Origin: Amycolatopsis vancoresmycina
GTDB lineage: Bacteria; Actinomycetota; Actinomycetes; Mycobacteriales; Pseudonocardiaceae
NCBI RefSeq assembly: GCF_000716785.1
Contig: NZ_JNYY01000002.1
Location: forward strand, 372,001-436,000
Direction of reading: 5' to 3'
Length of the DNA stretch: 64,000 bases
Made by a program: the position numbers and the translations under genes. Numbering within the stretch: the first letter of the stretch is position 1; every line of letters begins with the position of its first letter. Below are positions 42,154-49,790 of this stretch, one piece after another. The notes under the pieces were generated by a model. That model was not told the DNA's origin. It saw only the letters and a list, made by a program, of their open reading frames with translations, and made no database searches.

Positions 42154-44214
42154 GTGCCCGACCGCCTGCTCCCGCTGCTGCCCACCCACCCGGGCGGCCG
42201 TTCCCCGGTCACCTGCGAGTACCGCTGCGGCAACGCGTGCGCCCACCCCGAGGCGAACGAATCCGCCAACGAGTACTTCGGTGACGTCGTGAAGGACATC
42301 TCCCGCCGTCGCGTCTTCAAGGCGGGCGCGGTGATGGCCGCCGCCGCGGGTGGGTTCAACGCGTTGTCCGGCACCGCGGCGGCGGCACCGCTGCAGAAGC
42401 CGCGGCCGCCGCGGCCGGTGCCCGGCACCGACTTCGACCCGGTCCCGCCGAACAAGCTCGACCAGGTCAGCGTGCCCGATGGCTACGCGCAGCGGGTCGT
42501 CGTCCGGTGGGGCGACCCGGTCGTCCCGGGCGCGCCGAAGTTCGACTTCGCCAAGCAGACCGCGGCCGCCCAGGCCAAGCAGTTCGGCTACAACAACGAC
42601 TTCGTCGGCCTGATCCCGCAGGACCCGCTGGGCCTGACCAACCTGCTCGTGGTCAACCACGAGTACACGACCGAGGTCCACATGTTCCCGGCCGGCCAGT
42701 ACGACCCGGCGAACCCGACCGAGGAGCAGGTCAAGACCGCCTGGGCGGCGCACGGCCTGTCGGTCCTGCTGACCCGCCGTGACCCGGTCCGCGGCGGCCT
42801 CGAGGTGGTCCCGAGCCGGTACGGCCGCCGGATCACCCTCGACACGGTCTTCGAGGTCCGCGGCCCGGCCGCCGGGTCGAAGTTCCTCAAGACGTCGGCC
42901 GACCCGAGTGGGCGCAAGGTCCGCGGCACGCAGAACAACTGCTCCGGCGGCGTGACGCCGTGGGGCACGGTGCTCTCCGGCGAGGAGAACTTCGACCAGT
43001 ACTTCGCGAACGCCGACCAGGTCACCGACCCGGTCGTGGCGGCGCGGCTCAAGCGCTACACCGTCGGCACCGGCACCAGCACCCGCAAGTGGGAGCGGTT
43101 CGACAAGCGCTGGGACGTCTCGCGGGAACCGAACGAGCCGAACCGGTTCGGCTGGGTCGTCGAAATCGACCCGAACGACCCGGACTCGACGCCGGTCAAG
43201 CACACCGCCCTCGGCCGCTTCAAGCACGAAGCCGCGAACATCAAGATCACCGCCGACGGCCACGTCGCCGTCTACTCCGGCGACGACAGCCGGTTCGAGT
43301 ACATCTACAAGTTCGTGTCGAAGGGCAAGTACAAGCCCGGCCACAGCGCGCACGCCCGCCGCCACAACTCGGCCCTGCTCGACGAGGGCACGCTGTACGT
43401 CGCCCGCTTCACCGGCGACAGCCCGGGCGAGATCGACGGCACCGGCAAGCTCCCGGCCGACGGCCAGTTCGACGGCACCGGCGAATGGATCCCGCTGGTC
43501 AGCGGCGACAAGTCGTTCGTCGAGGGGTTCACCGCCGAAGAGGTCTACGTCTTCACCCGCCAGGCGGCGGACAAGGTGGCCGCCACGAAGATGGACCGGC
43601 CGGAGGACATCGAGCCGAACCCGGTCAACGGTCGGATCTACGCGGCGCTGACCAACAACACCGACCGCGGCGCGGCGGGCAAGGCCGGCGCCGACGAGGT
43701 CAACCCGCGCAACGGCAACAAGAACGGCCACGTCCTGGAGTGGGAGGAGGACCGCGGCGACGCGGCGTCGACCCGCTTCTCCTGGCGGCTGCTGCTGGTC
43801 TGCGGCGACCCCAAGGCGGCGGACACCTACTTCGGCGGCTTCCCGAAGGACCAGGTCAGCCCGATCTCCTGCCCGGACAACGTCGCGTTCGACCGGCACG
43901 GCAACCTCTGGGTCGCCACCGACGGCAACGCGCTCGGCGCGAACGACGGCCTGTTCTCGGTGCCGGTCACCGGCCCGGAGCGCGGCCACGTCAAGCAGTT
44001 CCTGTCGGTGCCGGTCGGCGCCGAGACGTGCGGCCCGGTCGTGACCGACGACCTGGTGCTCGTCGCGGTCCAGCACCCGGGCGAGAACGCGGCGAGCTCG
44101 GCGAACCCGACGTCGCACTGGCCCGACGGCGGCACCGCGCAGCCGCGGCCGGCCATCGTTTCGGTGTGGAAGACGGGCCGCTTCGGGCGCCCGGGACGCA
44201 TCGGCGAACGCTGA
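42154..44214 (+). CDS. PhoX-type (DUF839) secreted alkaline phosphatase
   Basis: 686 residues from GTG 42154 (GGAGG 4 nt before). A Tat signal (KDISRRRVFKAGAVMAAAAG) exports the folded, metal-loaded enzyme. DUF839/PhoX signatures follow: NDFVGLIPQ, LLVVNHEYTT, NNCSGGVTPWGTVLSGEENF, KHEAANIKITADGHVAVYSG, MDRPEDIEPNP, SCPDNVAFDRHGNLWVATDG. PhoX uses Ca2+/Fe3+ to release phosphate from organic monoesters. No clear PHO box repeat was found upstream; a 10-bp palindrome TTCAGCTGAA lies at 42077-42086. Confidence 0.88.
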   Translation: MPDRLLPLLPTHPGGRSPVTCEYRCGNACAHPEANESANEYFGDVVKDISRRRVFKAGAVMAAAAGGFNALSGTAAAAPLQKPRPPRPVPGTDFDPVPPNKLDQVSVPDGYAQRVVVRWGDPVVPGAPKFDFAKQTAAAQAKQFGYNNDFVGLIPQDPLGLTNLLVVNHEYTTEVHMFPAGQYDPANPTEEQVKTAWAAHGLSVLLTRRDPVRGGLEVVPSRYGRRITLDTVFEVRGPAAGSKFLKTSADPSGRKVRGTQNNCSGGVTPWGTVLSGEENFDQYFANADQVTDPVVAARLKRYTVGTGTSTRKWERFDKRWDVSREPNEPNRFGWVVEIDPNDPDSTPVKHTALGRFKHEAANIKITADGHVAVYSGDDSRFEYIYKFVSKGKYKPGHSAHARRHNSALLDEGTLYVARFTGDSPGEIDGTGKLPADGQFDGTGEWIPLVSGDKSFVEGFTAEEVYVFTRQAADKVAATKMDRPEDIEPNPVNGRIYAALTNNTDRGAAGKAGADEVNPRNGNKNGHVLEWEEDRGDAASTRFSWRLLLVCGDPKAADTYFGGFPKDQVSPISCPDNVAFDRHGNLWVATDGNALGANDGLFSVPVTGPERGHVKQFLSVPVGAETCGPVVTDDLVLVAVQHPGENAASSANPTSHWPDGGTAQPRPAIVSVWKTGRFGRPGRIGER

Positions 44215-44300
44215 GGCAGAGGCCCGCACCGGTGATGTTCACTCTTAAGTGGACGGTTGTCGGCCGGTGCGGGCCGGGGCCACGCGCCATAGTCGAAGGC

Positions 44301-45926
44301 ATGGTCCGTTCGGCGCGCGTGGTGGCAGTGGCGGTGGTGGTGCTCGGTGCGGCGGTCGTGCCCGCGTCCGCCGACGAGCCGCCGCCGTCGTGCGGCGGGG
44401 TGGCGGCCAACCCGAGCGTCGAGGAGACGGCCCGCAACGGCGCGCCCGACGGGTACGTCTTCGCCCCGGCCGCGCCGGTCCCGCCCGGGACACCGGCGGC
44501 CAAGGCGCCGAGGCTGCTGACCGAGCAGGCGTACGCCGTCGACGGGCAGCGCGCGGCCGTCATCCAGACGCCGGACGGCAAGACGAGCACCGCCTACCAG
44601 ACCGAGCGGTTCGTCCCCGGCGGCGTCTACACGCTCAGCGTCTGGACCGCCGCGAACGCGCCGCGCTACGCACCCGCCACCGGCCTGCGGTTCTTCGACG
44701 CGTCCGGCACGCAGGTGCAGGAGACCAAGCTGGTCGCCGACCACTACGCCCGCGACGGGGACCTGGCCCGGCAGGACTTCCCGGCGGCGACGGCGCCGGC
44801 GAAGGCGGCCGCGGTGAAGTTCTTCGCCGCGACCACCCTCGACCGGCTGCACTGGGACTGCGTCGACCTCCAGCTCGCGGCGTACACGGTGAAGAAGGAA
44901 GTGCAGAACCCGGCGACGGGCGCGTGGGGCTCGTTCGCGACGGTCACCGCGGGCGAGACCGCGCACTACCGCGTCACGGTGACGAACGAGGGCACGCAGG
45001 AGCTCACCGGGATCACCGTGGCCGACCCGTGGTGCACCGGGACGTTCGAGCCGTTCGCGCTGGCCGCGGGCGCGAACCGGCAGCTGACCTGCGACCACCC
45101 GGGCCTCACGGTGGCCGACGACAAGCACGTGAACACGGCGAAGGTCACCGGCGTCCACTACCCGGGCGGCACGCTCGGCGACAAGACGGCGTCGGCGACG
45201 ATCACCGTGCTGCCGCCGCCGTCCGTCGCGAAGATCGGCGACTTCGCCTGGGCGGACCGCAACCGCGACGGGATCCAGGACCCGGACGAGCCCGGCGTCG
45301 CGGGCGTCAAGGTGACGCTGAAGGACGGCGCGGGCGGCACGGTCGCCACCACGACCACGGACGACAAGGGCCACTACGGCTTCGAGAAGCTGAAGGACGG
45401 CACCTACCAGGTCTGTTTCGCCGTCCCGGACGGCTTCGCGGTGACCCGCCAGGACGTCGGCACCGAAGACCGCGATTCGGACGCGGACGCCGGCGGCTGC
45501 ACCGCGCCGCGCACGGTCGGCGGCCCGTCCCACCAGGACTTCGCGGCCGACATCGGCCTGGTCACGCCGACGAACCGGATCGGCGACCTCGCCTGGGCCG
45601 ACACGAACGGCAACGGCCTGCAGGACGCCGGCGAGCCCGGCCTCGCCGGCGTCAAGGTGGTGCTGAAGGACAAGGCGGGCAAGGAGCTGGCGAGCGTGGT
45701 CACCGGCGCGGGTGGCACCTACGGCTTCGACGGCCTGGAGGACGGCACGTACCAGGTGTGCTTCACAGCGGACGGCCACCACCCGACCGCCCGCGACACC
45801 GGCGACGACGCCCGCGACTCCGACGCGGACCCGGCGTCCGGCTGCGCGGACCCGCGGACGCTCGGCCAGGACCAGCGCGAAGACCGCACGGTGGACGCCG
45901 GGTTCGCCGCTACGGTGGGGGCATGA
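44301..45926 (+). CDS. Secreted protein with two SdrD-B-like repeats
   Basis: 541 residues from ATG 44301 with signal peptide MVRSARVVAVAVVVLGAAVV. An N-terminal carbohydrate-binding-like beta domain (YTLSVWTAANAPRYAPATGL) precedes a DUF11-like domain (ETAHYRVTVTNEGTQELTGI) and two SdrD-B domains: IGDFAWADRNRDGIQDPDEP and IGDLAWADTNGNGLQDAGEP, each with calcium-loop Asp/Asn residues and DGTYQVCF. No LPXTG or membrane tail follows, so release or loose wall association is likely. The stop overlaps the next gene start (ATGA). Confidence 0.85.
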   Translation: MVRSARVVAVAVVVLGAAVVPASADEPPPSCGGVAANPSVEETARNGAPDGYVFAPAAPVPPGTPAAKAPRLLTEQAYAVDGQRAAVIQTPDGKTSTAYQTERFVPGGVYTLSVWTAANAPRYAPATGLRFFDASGTQVQETKLVADHYARDGDLARQDFPAATAPAKAAAVKFFAATTLDRLHWDCVDLQLAAYTVKKEVQNPATGAWGSFATVTAGETAHYRVTVTNEGTQELTGITVADPWCTGTFEPFALAAGANRQLTCDHPGLTVADDKHVNTAKVTGVHYPGGTLGDKTASATITVLPPPSVAKIGDFAWADRNRDGIQDPDEPGVAGVKVTLKDGAGGTVATTTTDDKGHYGFEKLKDGTYQVCFAVPDGFAVTRQDVGTEDRDSDADAGGCTAPRTVGGPSHQDFAADIGLVTPTNRIGDLAWADTNGNGLQDAGEPGLAGVKVVLKDKAGKELASVVTGAGGTYGFDGLEDGTYQVCFTADGHHPTARDTGDDARDSDADPASGCADPRTLGQDQREDRTVDAGFAATVGA

Positions 45927-46600
45927 CGGATCTTCCCCTCGCCCTGGTGACCGGCGCGTCCCGCGGCATCGGCGCGGCGGTCGCCCACCAGCTGGCCCCG
46001 ACCCACCGTGTCCTCCTCGGCGGCCGCGACGCCGACGCGCTGGCCGCGCTGGCGAAGGAGCTCCCGGGCGCGCAGCCGTGGCCGGTGGAGCTGACGGACC
46101 CGGCGTCACTGGCGGCCGCGGTGGCGGACATCCCGTCCCTGGACGTCCTGGTCCACTCGGCGGGCGTCGCACGCCTGGGCCGCATCGAGGACGCGTCGTC
46201 GGCGGCGTGGCGGGACAACTTCGAGGTCAACACCCTGGCGGTGGTCGAGCTGACCCGCCTGCTCCTGCCGGCCCTGCGCACAGCGGGCGGCCACGTGGTG
46301 GTGATCAACTCGGGCGCGGGCCGCAACGCCCGCCCGGGCTGGTCCCCGTACGCGGCGAGCAAGTTCGCGGTCCGCGCGTTCGCCGACGCCCTGCGCGAGG
46401 AGGAGCCGCAGATCCGCGTGACCTCGGTCTACCCGGGCCGCACGGACACGGAGATGCAGCAGGAGATCTTCGCGGGCGAGGGCCGCGAGTACGACACCGC
46501 GCACCTGCTGAAGGCGGACTCGGTGGCCACCGCGGTGGTGACGGCGGTGTCAGCCACCCCGGACAGCCACCAGACGGAGATCATCCTCCGCCCGCGTTAG
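45923..46600 (+). CDS. Short-chain dehydrogenase/reductase (classical SDR)
   Basis: 225 residues: LALVTGASRGIGAAVAHQLA cofactor loop, DVLVHSAGVARLG (NAG-like), INSGAGRNARPGWSPYAASK with catalytic Ser, Tyr and Lys (YxxxK), and YPGRTDTEM. NAD(P)-dependent; substrate unknown. Coupled by ATGA to the SdrD-like gene. The last codons and the TAG stop form the left copy of the 18-bp direct repeat that bounds the small insertion. Confidence 0.9.
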   Translation: MTDLPLALVTGASRGIGAAVAHQLAPTHRVLLGGRDADALAALAKELPGAQPWPVELTDPASLAAAVADIPSLDVLVHSAGVARLGRIEDASSAAWRDNFEVNTLAVVELTRLLLPALRTAGGHVVVINSGAGRNARPGWSPYAASKFAVRAFADALREEEPQIRVTSVYPGRTDTEMQQEIFAGEGREYDTAHLLKADSVATAVVTAVSATPDSHQTEIILRPR

Positions 46601-46602
46601 GC
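46585..46602. repeat. Left 18-bp direct repeat (attL-like) of the insertion
   Basis: CCTCCGCCCGCGTTAGGC, identical to 48448-48465. It includes the last codons and stop of the SDR gene. Confidence 0.85.
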
Positions 46603-46627
46603 ATCGATCCGAAGAGGTGGATCAGGC
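46602..46627 (+). repeat. Left imperfect inverted repeat of the insertion
   Basis: Begins CATCGATCCGAAGAGG and ends GGATCAGGC. The reverse complement of 48390-48412 (CATGGATCCGGAG...GATCAGGC) matches it at 21 of 23 positions with one 3-nt gap. Confidence 0.55.
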
Positions 46628-46656
46628 TCGGCCTGGTCAGCGGGGCGAAGATTGGG

Positions 46657-47271
46657 TCATACCCATCGGCCGGGGCGCTTCAGGGTGTGTCCATCGTCAG
46701 TAATCACCTCGACAGGTAACTGCGCTTGGCGGAGTTTGGCCACGCCGATGGGGAAGGCGGCTAGCACGGCTAGCTTCAGGTCGTGGGACCATCGAGCCGG
46801 CGGAAACGCGACGACGACTTCCTTGTCCGGACACACCCGCTTGAGCGCGCGGACCGCGGGGCAAAGGTCACTGTCACCTGAAATGATCACGGCGGTGTCG
46901 AAGTCATCTGTCACGCCGTGCTCGAGGAGCGCGATTGCGATACTGACATCGGTCTCCTTCTCTTCGTAACCCGTCCACGTAGAGCCGCACTGTCGGCAAC
47001 CTCGGACCTTCTCCTGGAACCGTCCGTCGATGATCTCCAAGTTGGCGCAGTGCGCCCCCAGCGCATCCAGGTAAGTGGATTGCCGCTGAAGGCTGCCGGC
47101 GTCATTGCGTACGCGTGCCGTGAAGTACTTGACTCCGGTCAAAGTCTGCCAAGGCTTGAGAAGGCTCGTGGCCAGAGCTTCGAGGTCCAACCAGTGGTAT
47201 CGCCGACCGTACTTCTGCTTCAGGCCGTAGTAGAGGTTGAAGCCGTCGATGAAGACCATGACACGTTGCAC
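46657..47271 (-). CDS. NYN-domain (PIN-like) nuclease with a Cys-x2-Cys insertion
   Basis: 204 residues from GTG 47271 (GGAAGGGG upstream, spacing long). The NYN/LabA fold is clear: VMVFIDGFNLYYGLK (first Asp), KETDVSIAIALLEH (central acidic pair), AVIISGDSDLCPAVRAL (SGDSD) and EVVVAFPPARWSHDL. These acidic residues coordinate a metal for RNA cleavage in the PIN/NYN superfamily. A CRQCGSTW knuckle in the middle may bind zinc or stabilise substrate contacts. It lies inside the small insertion, and all catalytic acids are intact, so it is probably active. Targets unknown; defence or an RNA-decay toxin role is conjecture. Confidence 0.85.
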   Translation of the reverse strand: MQRVMVFIDGFNLYYGLKQKYGRRYHWLDLEALATSLLKPWQTLTGVKYFTARVRNDAGSLQRQSTYLDALGAHCANLEIIDGRFQEKVRGCRQCGSTWTGYEEKETDVSIAIALLEHGVTDDFDTAVIISGDSDLCPAVRALKRVCPDKEVVVAFPPARWSHDLKLAVLAAFPIGVAKLRQAQLPVEVITDDGHTLKRPGRWV

Positions 47272-47304
47272 AGGACACACCCCTTCCAGATGCCTGGTCC
47301 TCAC

Positions 47305-47388
47305 CTGCCTGGGTGTGTAAAGTGGAAATCACACCACGCCATGGCGAGCAGCCTTGGCCTTACGGCCCCCGCAAGGGGGCCGTTTCTT
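47305..47388 (+). ncRNA. Candidate small RNA ending in a strong terminator
   Basis: The 303-bp gap between the NYN and HTH genes (47272-47574) has no coding sequence I trust. On the plus strand GGTGTG (47312-47317) pairs with CACACC (47330-47335). Then ACGGCCCCC-GCAA-GGGGGCCGT (47362-47383) with TTCTTTT forms a textbook terminator. No plus-strand gene precedes it, so it may end a short RNA, or be a promoter-proximal operator plus terminator. The transcript start is a guess. Confidence 0.35.
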
Positions 47389-47574
47389 TTGTCGTGCCTT
47401 GACGCTGCTGCCATGTCCAACGCACCTGACGGCACCACGTGCCGTGGTGCACTGCATCGGTTCTGTTGGACGTGGGCTTCAGGACGTTGGCTCGGCGGTT
47501 ATACCGCCGATGGGAGTATGCCTTCGCGGGCGTCATCATGCGCGAGCGACACGCCGAAGCTGAGTCGCCGGGAG

Positions 47575-48072
47575 TCAAGGTGGTGGAGTTCGCGGCAGGT
47601 GGAACTGCTCGATCACGGCGCGGTACTTGCCGGCCACGTTCCGCATCGAGTTCAACGCCTGGCGTCGATGTTCGTCCGCTGCGAGCATCGCCTCGAGTGC
47701 CCGGTCGTACTCCTCCTGAACCTCCAGGAGGCGCAGGTTGGCGTAGAGCAGGTTGACCTGGTCGGGCGCCGCGGCGATCTGGTGCCCCTCCAGTGCGCGG
47801 ACCCGGTTGGCGAGGTCGTCGATCAAGCTGCTGACCTGAGCGTTCTCAGTGGATCGTGTGTCTGAAACCCGACCGTGCTCAGCGATGTACGCGCTGATCG
47901 ATTCTCTGGGAACTCGGTAGATGTCGCGTCTTGCGCCTCGGCTGGAGCGTTCAGCCCTTAACCGTCCGTTGCGAATCCAGTTACGGACGGTTTGAGGGCT
48001 GCATCCAAGTGCCGACGCGGCGTCCCGTACGGACAACCATTCATCGGCGCCTTCGGAGTCAAGCCCGGCCAC
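47575..48072 (-). CDS. Excisionase-like HTH protein with a coiled-coil C-terminus
   Basis: 165 residues from GTG 48072. Residues about 12-65 read as a MerR/excisionase (HTH_17) domain: EWLSVRDAASALGCSPQTVR, NWIRNGRLRAERSS, DIYRVPRESISAYIAEHG. The rest is a long helical, probably coiled-coil region (VSSLIDDLANRVRALEGHQI, LLEVQEEYDRALEAMLAADE). Such proteins bind att sites as recombination directionality factors, or act as regulators. It is divergent from the RHH gene with two direct repeats between. No ribosome site precedes the GTG. Confidence 0.75.
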   Translation of the reverse strand: MAGLDSEGADEWLSVRDAASALGCSPQTVRNWIRNGRLRAERSSRGARRDIYRVPRESISAYIAEHGRVSDTRSTENAQVSSLIDDLANRVRALEGHQIAAAPDQVNLLYANLRLLEVQEEYDRALEAMLAADEHRRQALNSMRNVAGKYRAVIEQFHLPRTPPP

Positions 48073-48102
48073 GACTACATTGTGCTCTGTAGTGTCGCAC
48101 AG

Positions 48103-48162
48103 TGTGCCAAATACGACCCGCCTGAGCGTAGGTACGCCCGGCTAGCTCGCAAATGTGCCAAA
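48103..48162. promoter_or_regulatory. Two TGTGCCAAA direct repeats in a divergent promoter
   Basis: TGTGCCAAA at 48103-48111 and 48154-48162, 51 bp apart (about five helical turns), lie between the HTH and RHH starts, making shared autoregulation plausible. A TGTGC/GCACA inverted pair also lies near 48081-48101. Confidence 0.5.
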
Positions 48163-48191
48163 CTGTGGCCTATCCGAGCGGAGGAGACGGC

Positions 48192-48395
48192 ATGTCACAT
48201 GAGCGCGAAGCTCAAGGGCGTAGCCGGCGTTCTGAGCAGCGGCAACGAACGGCACTTGTGGCACTGAGACTGCTCCCCGAGGAGCGCGAACTGCTTGAGT
48301 CCACCGCTCGGTCCCGAGGTATGAGCTTGTCCGAGTTTCTGCGGGTCAGCGCCATGAGCGCGGTTGGCGTCGACACTCGGGCTCGACCTGCCTGA
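48192..48395 (+). CDS. Small ribbon-helix-helix protein
   Basis: 67 residues from ATG 48192 (GGAGGAGAC upstream). After a basic N-terminus (REAQGRSRRSEQRQ), TALVALRLLPEERELLESTA plus RSRGMSLSEFLRVSAMSAV is a typical ribbon-helix-helix: one strand, two helices, as in CopG, DUF1778 antitoxins and MobC relaxosome proteins. Role in the insertion could be antitoxin-like repressor, or DNA-binding accessory factor. The family type cannot be fixed from this length. Confidence 0.72.
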   Translation: MSHEREAQGRSRRSEQRQRTALVALRLLPEERELLESTARSRGMSLSEFLRVSAMSAVGVDTRARPA

Positions 48396-48412
48396 TCCCC
48401 TCCGGATCCATG
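48390..48412 (-). repeat. Right imperfect inverted repeat of the insertion
   Basis: The reverse complement starts CATGGATCCGGAG and ends GATCAGGC, matching 46602-46627. It overlaps the RHH stop codon and lies 35 bp inside the right direct repeat. Confidence 0.5.
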
Positions 48413-48420
48413 CGAGTCAG

Positions 48421-48447
48421 CCCGGTTCGCCGTACCGGTGAACCGGG
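48421..48447 (+). terminator. Hairpin at the right end of the insertion
   Basis: CCCGGTTC and GAACCGGG (8 bp) with an 11-nt loop abut the right direct repeat. It could terminate RHH transcription or form an arm of the recombination site. Confidence 0.45.
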
Positions 48448-48465
48448 CCTCCGCCCGCGTTAGGC
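48448..48465. repeat. Right 18-bp direct repeat (attR-like) of the insertion
   Basis: CCTCCGCCCGCGTTAGGC, identical to 46585-46602. It includes the stop codon of the minus-strand amidohydrolase gene. Confidence 0.85.
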
Positions 48466-49767
48466 CCGCAGCCGGGCCGCGGTCTCCGCCACCCCGGCCT
48501 GCACCTTCGCCCGGTCCACCTTCACCGACTCGCCCTCGGCCACGACCTGCTCCCCGGCGACCCACACGTCCCGCACCCGCCGCGACCCGGCCGCCCACAC
48601 CAGGTTCGACAGCAGCTGCACGTCCGGCACGTCGATGCCGCACGCGAACGCCGGGTCGTCGAGGTCGACGTGCACCAGGTCGGCCCACCGGCCCGGCTCC
48701 AGCGAACCGATGTCGGACCGGCCCAAAGCCGCCGCGCCGCCGCGGGTGGCCAGCAGGAACACGTCCGCCGCGGTCAGCACCGTCGAGTCGCCCGTGGCCA
48801 GGCGGGCGAACATCGCCGCGAGCTGCAGTTCCTCCCACAGGTCGATGTCGTCGTTGGACGCCGGGCCGTCGGTGCCGAGGCCGACGGACACGCCCGCGGA
48901 ACGCAGGTCCGCGATCCGCGCGATGCCCGAAGCCAGCTTCGCGTTCGAGCCCGGGCAGTGCGCCATGCCGACGCCGTAAGCCGCGTACAGCGCGATGTCG
49001 TCGTCCGACAGGTGGATCGAATGCGCCGCCAGCACCCGGCCGTCCAGCATGCCCAGCTCGCGCAGCAGCGCCGGCACCGAACCGTGCGCCTCACGCACAG
49101 CCGTGTCCTCGAGCGCTGCCTCGGCGACGTGGATCTGGATCAGCGCACCGCGCGAGACAGCGGATTCCGCCGTCGCGCGCAGGCCCTCCGCCGACAGCAT
49201 GTACGCCGAGTGCGGGCCGTAGCCCAGCTCGATGCGGTCGCCGTGGCCGAAGCGGAGGCCGTCCGTGTCGATCCAGCGCTCGATGTCGGCCAGCTGGGCC
49301 TTCCAGTCCAGGCCCGGCAGCTCCATCACCGGCGGCGCCACCAGCACGCGGCCGCCCGTCGTGAGCACGGCGTCGACCAGCTGCTCGCCTTCGAAGTACA
49401 TCTCCGCGCTGGTCGTGACGCCGTGGCGGAGCATCTCGACCGAGCCGAGCAGCATGCCGGTGCGGACGTCCTCCGGGCGCAGCTTGGCCTCGGCCGGCCA
49501 GATGATCTCGTTGAGCCACGGCAGCAGCGGCAGGTCGCCGCCCATGCCGCGCAGCAGCGTCATCGGACTGTGCGCGTGCGTGTTGACCAGGCCGGGCAGC
49601 AGGATGCCGGTCAGGGTGGTGACCGGTGCGGCGGACTCGGGGGCGGTGGCCGCCGGTCCGCAGTACGAAATGCGCCCATCGGCGTCGACATCGACGACCG
49701 CGTCACGGAGGAGCGAACAGGACGGGTCGGCGGGGAGAACGACAGGGGCGTGGAAACGGCGTTGCAT
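48460..49767 (-). CDS. Amidohydrolase-family deaminase (TRZ/ATZ type)
   Basis: 435 residues with metal ligands in LLPGLVNTHAHSPMTLLRGM, then IQIHVAEAALE, VLAAHSIHLSDDDI and VGLGTDGPASNDDIDLWEEL. The closest known group is S-adenosylhomocysteine / 5'-methylthioadenosine or related aminopurine deaminases (cytosolic, Zn2+), but 8-oxoguanine-type substrates are also possible. The ATG 49767 has a weak ribosome site. Its stop lies in the right direct repeat and would share TTAG with the SDR stop if the insertion were absent. Confidence 0.87.
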   Translation of the reverse strand: MQRRFHAPVVLPADPSCSLLRDAVVDVDADGRISYCGPAATAPESAAPVTTLTGILLPGLVNTHAHSPMTLLRGMGGDLPLLPWLNEIIWPAEAKLRPEDVRTGMLLGSVEMLRHGVTTSAEMYFEGEQLVDAVLTTGGRVLVAPPVMELPGLDWKAQLADIERWIDTDGLRFGHGDRIELGYGPHSAYMLSAEGLRATAESAVSRGALIQIHVAEAALEDTAVREAHGSVPALLRELGMLDGRVLAAHSIHLSDDDIALYAAYGVGMAHCPGSNAKLASGIARIADLRSAGVSVGLGTDGPASNDDIDLWEELQLAAMFARLATGDSTVLTAADVFLLATRGGAAALGRSDIGSLEPGRWADLVHVDLDDPAFACGIDVPDVQLLSNLVWAAGSRRVRDVWVAGEQVVAEGESVKVDRAKVQAGVAETAARLRA

Positions 49768-49790
49768 CTCTGGATACTACGCACCGGGAA

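Larger units (their letters stand above)
46603..48465. mobile_element. Small genomic insertion with NYN nuclease, HTH and RHH genes, no recognisable recombinase
   Basis: A 1.86-kb unit bounded by exact 18-bp direct repeats, with imperfect inverted repeats near the ends. Its GC content is visibly lower than the surroundings; one sampled 60-bp line near 47.2 kb is 55% GC, in a chromosome above 70%. Removing it with one repeat rejoins the SDR and amidohydrolase genes with stops sharing TTAG. Contents: NYN nuclease (minus), excisionase-like HTH (minus), ribbon-helix-helix (plus), an orphan plus-strand terminator and two TGTGCCAAA repeats in the divergent promoter. The mobilising enzyme is absent, so it may be a satellite moved in trans, or a remnant. 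Confidence 0.7.

Noticed and set aside
41929..44229. A 766-codon minus-strand frame opposite the PhoX gene
   Set aside because: No motif, antisense composition; the plus strand has a Tat signal and PhoX signatures.
47354..47756. Small plus-strand frames in the NYN-HTH gap
   Set aside because: They start without ribosome sites, and the first runs through the terminator; others lie opposite the HTH coding sequence.
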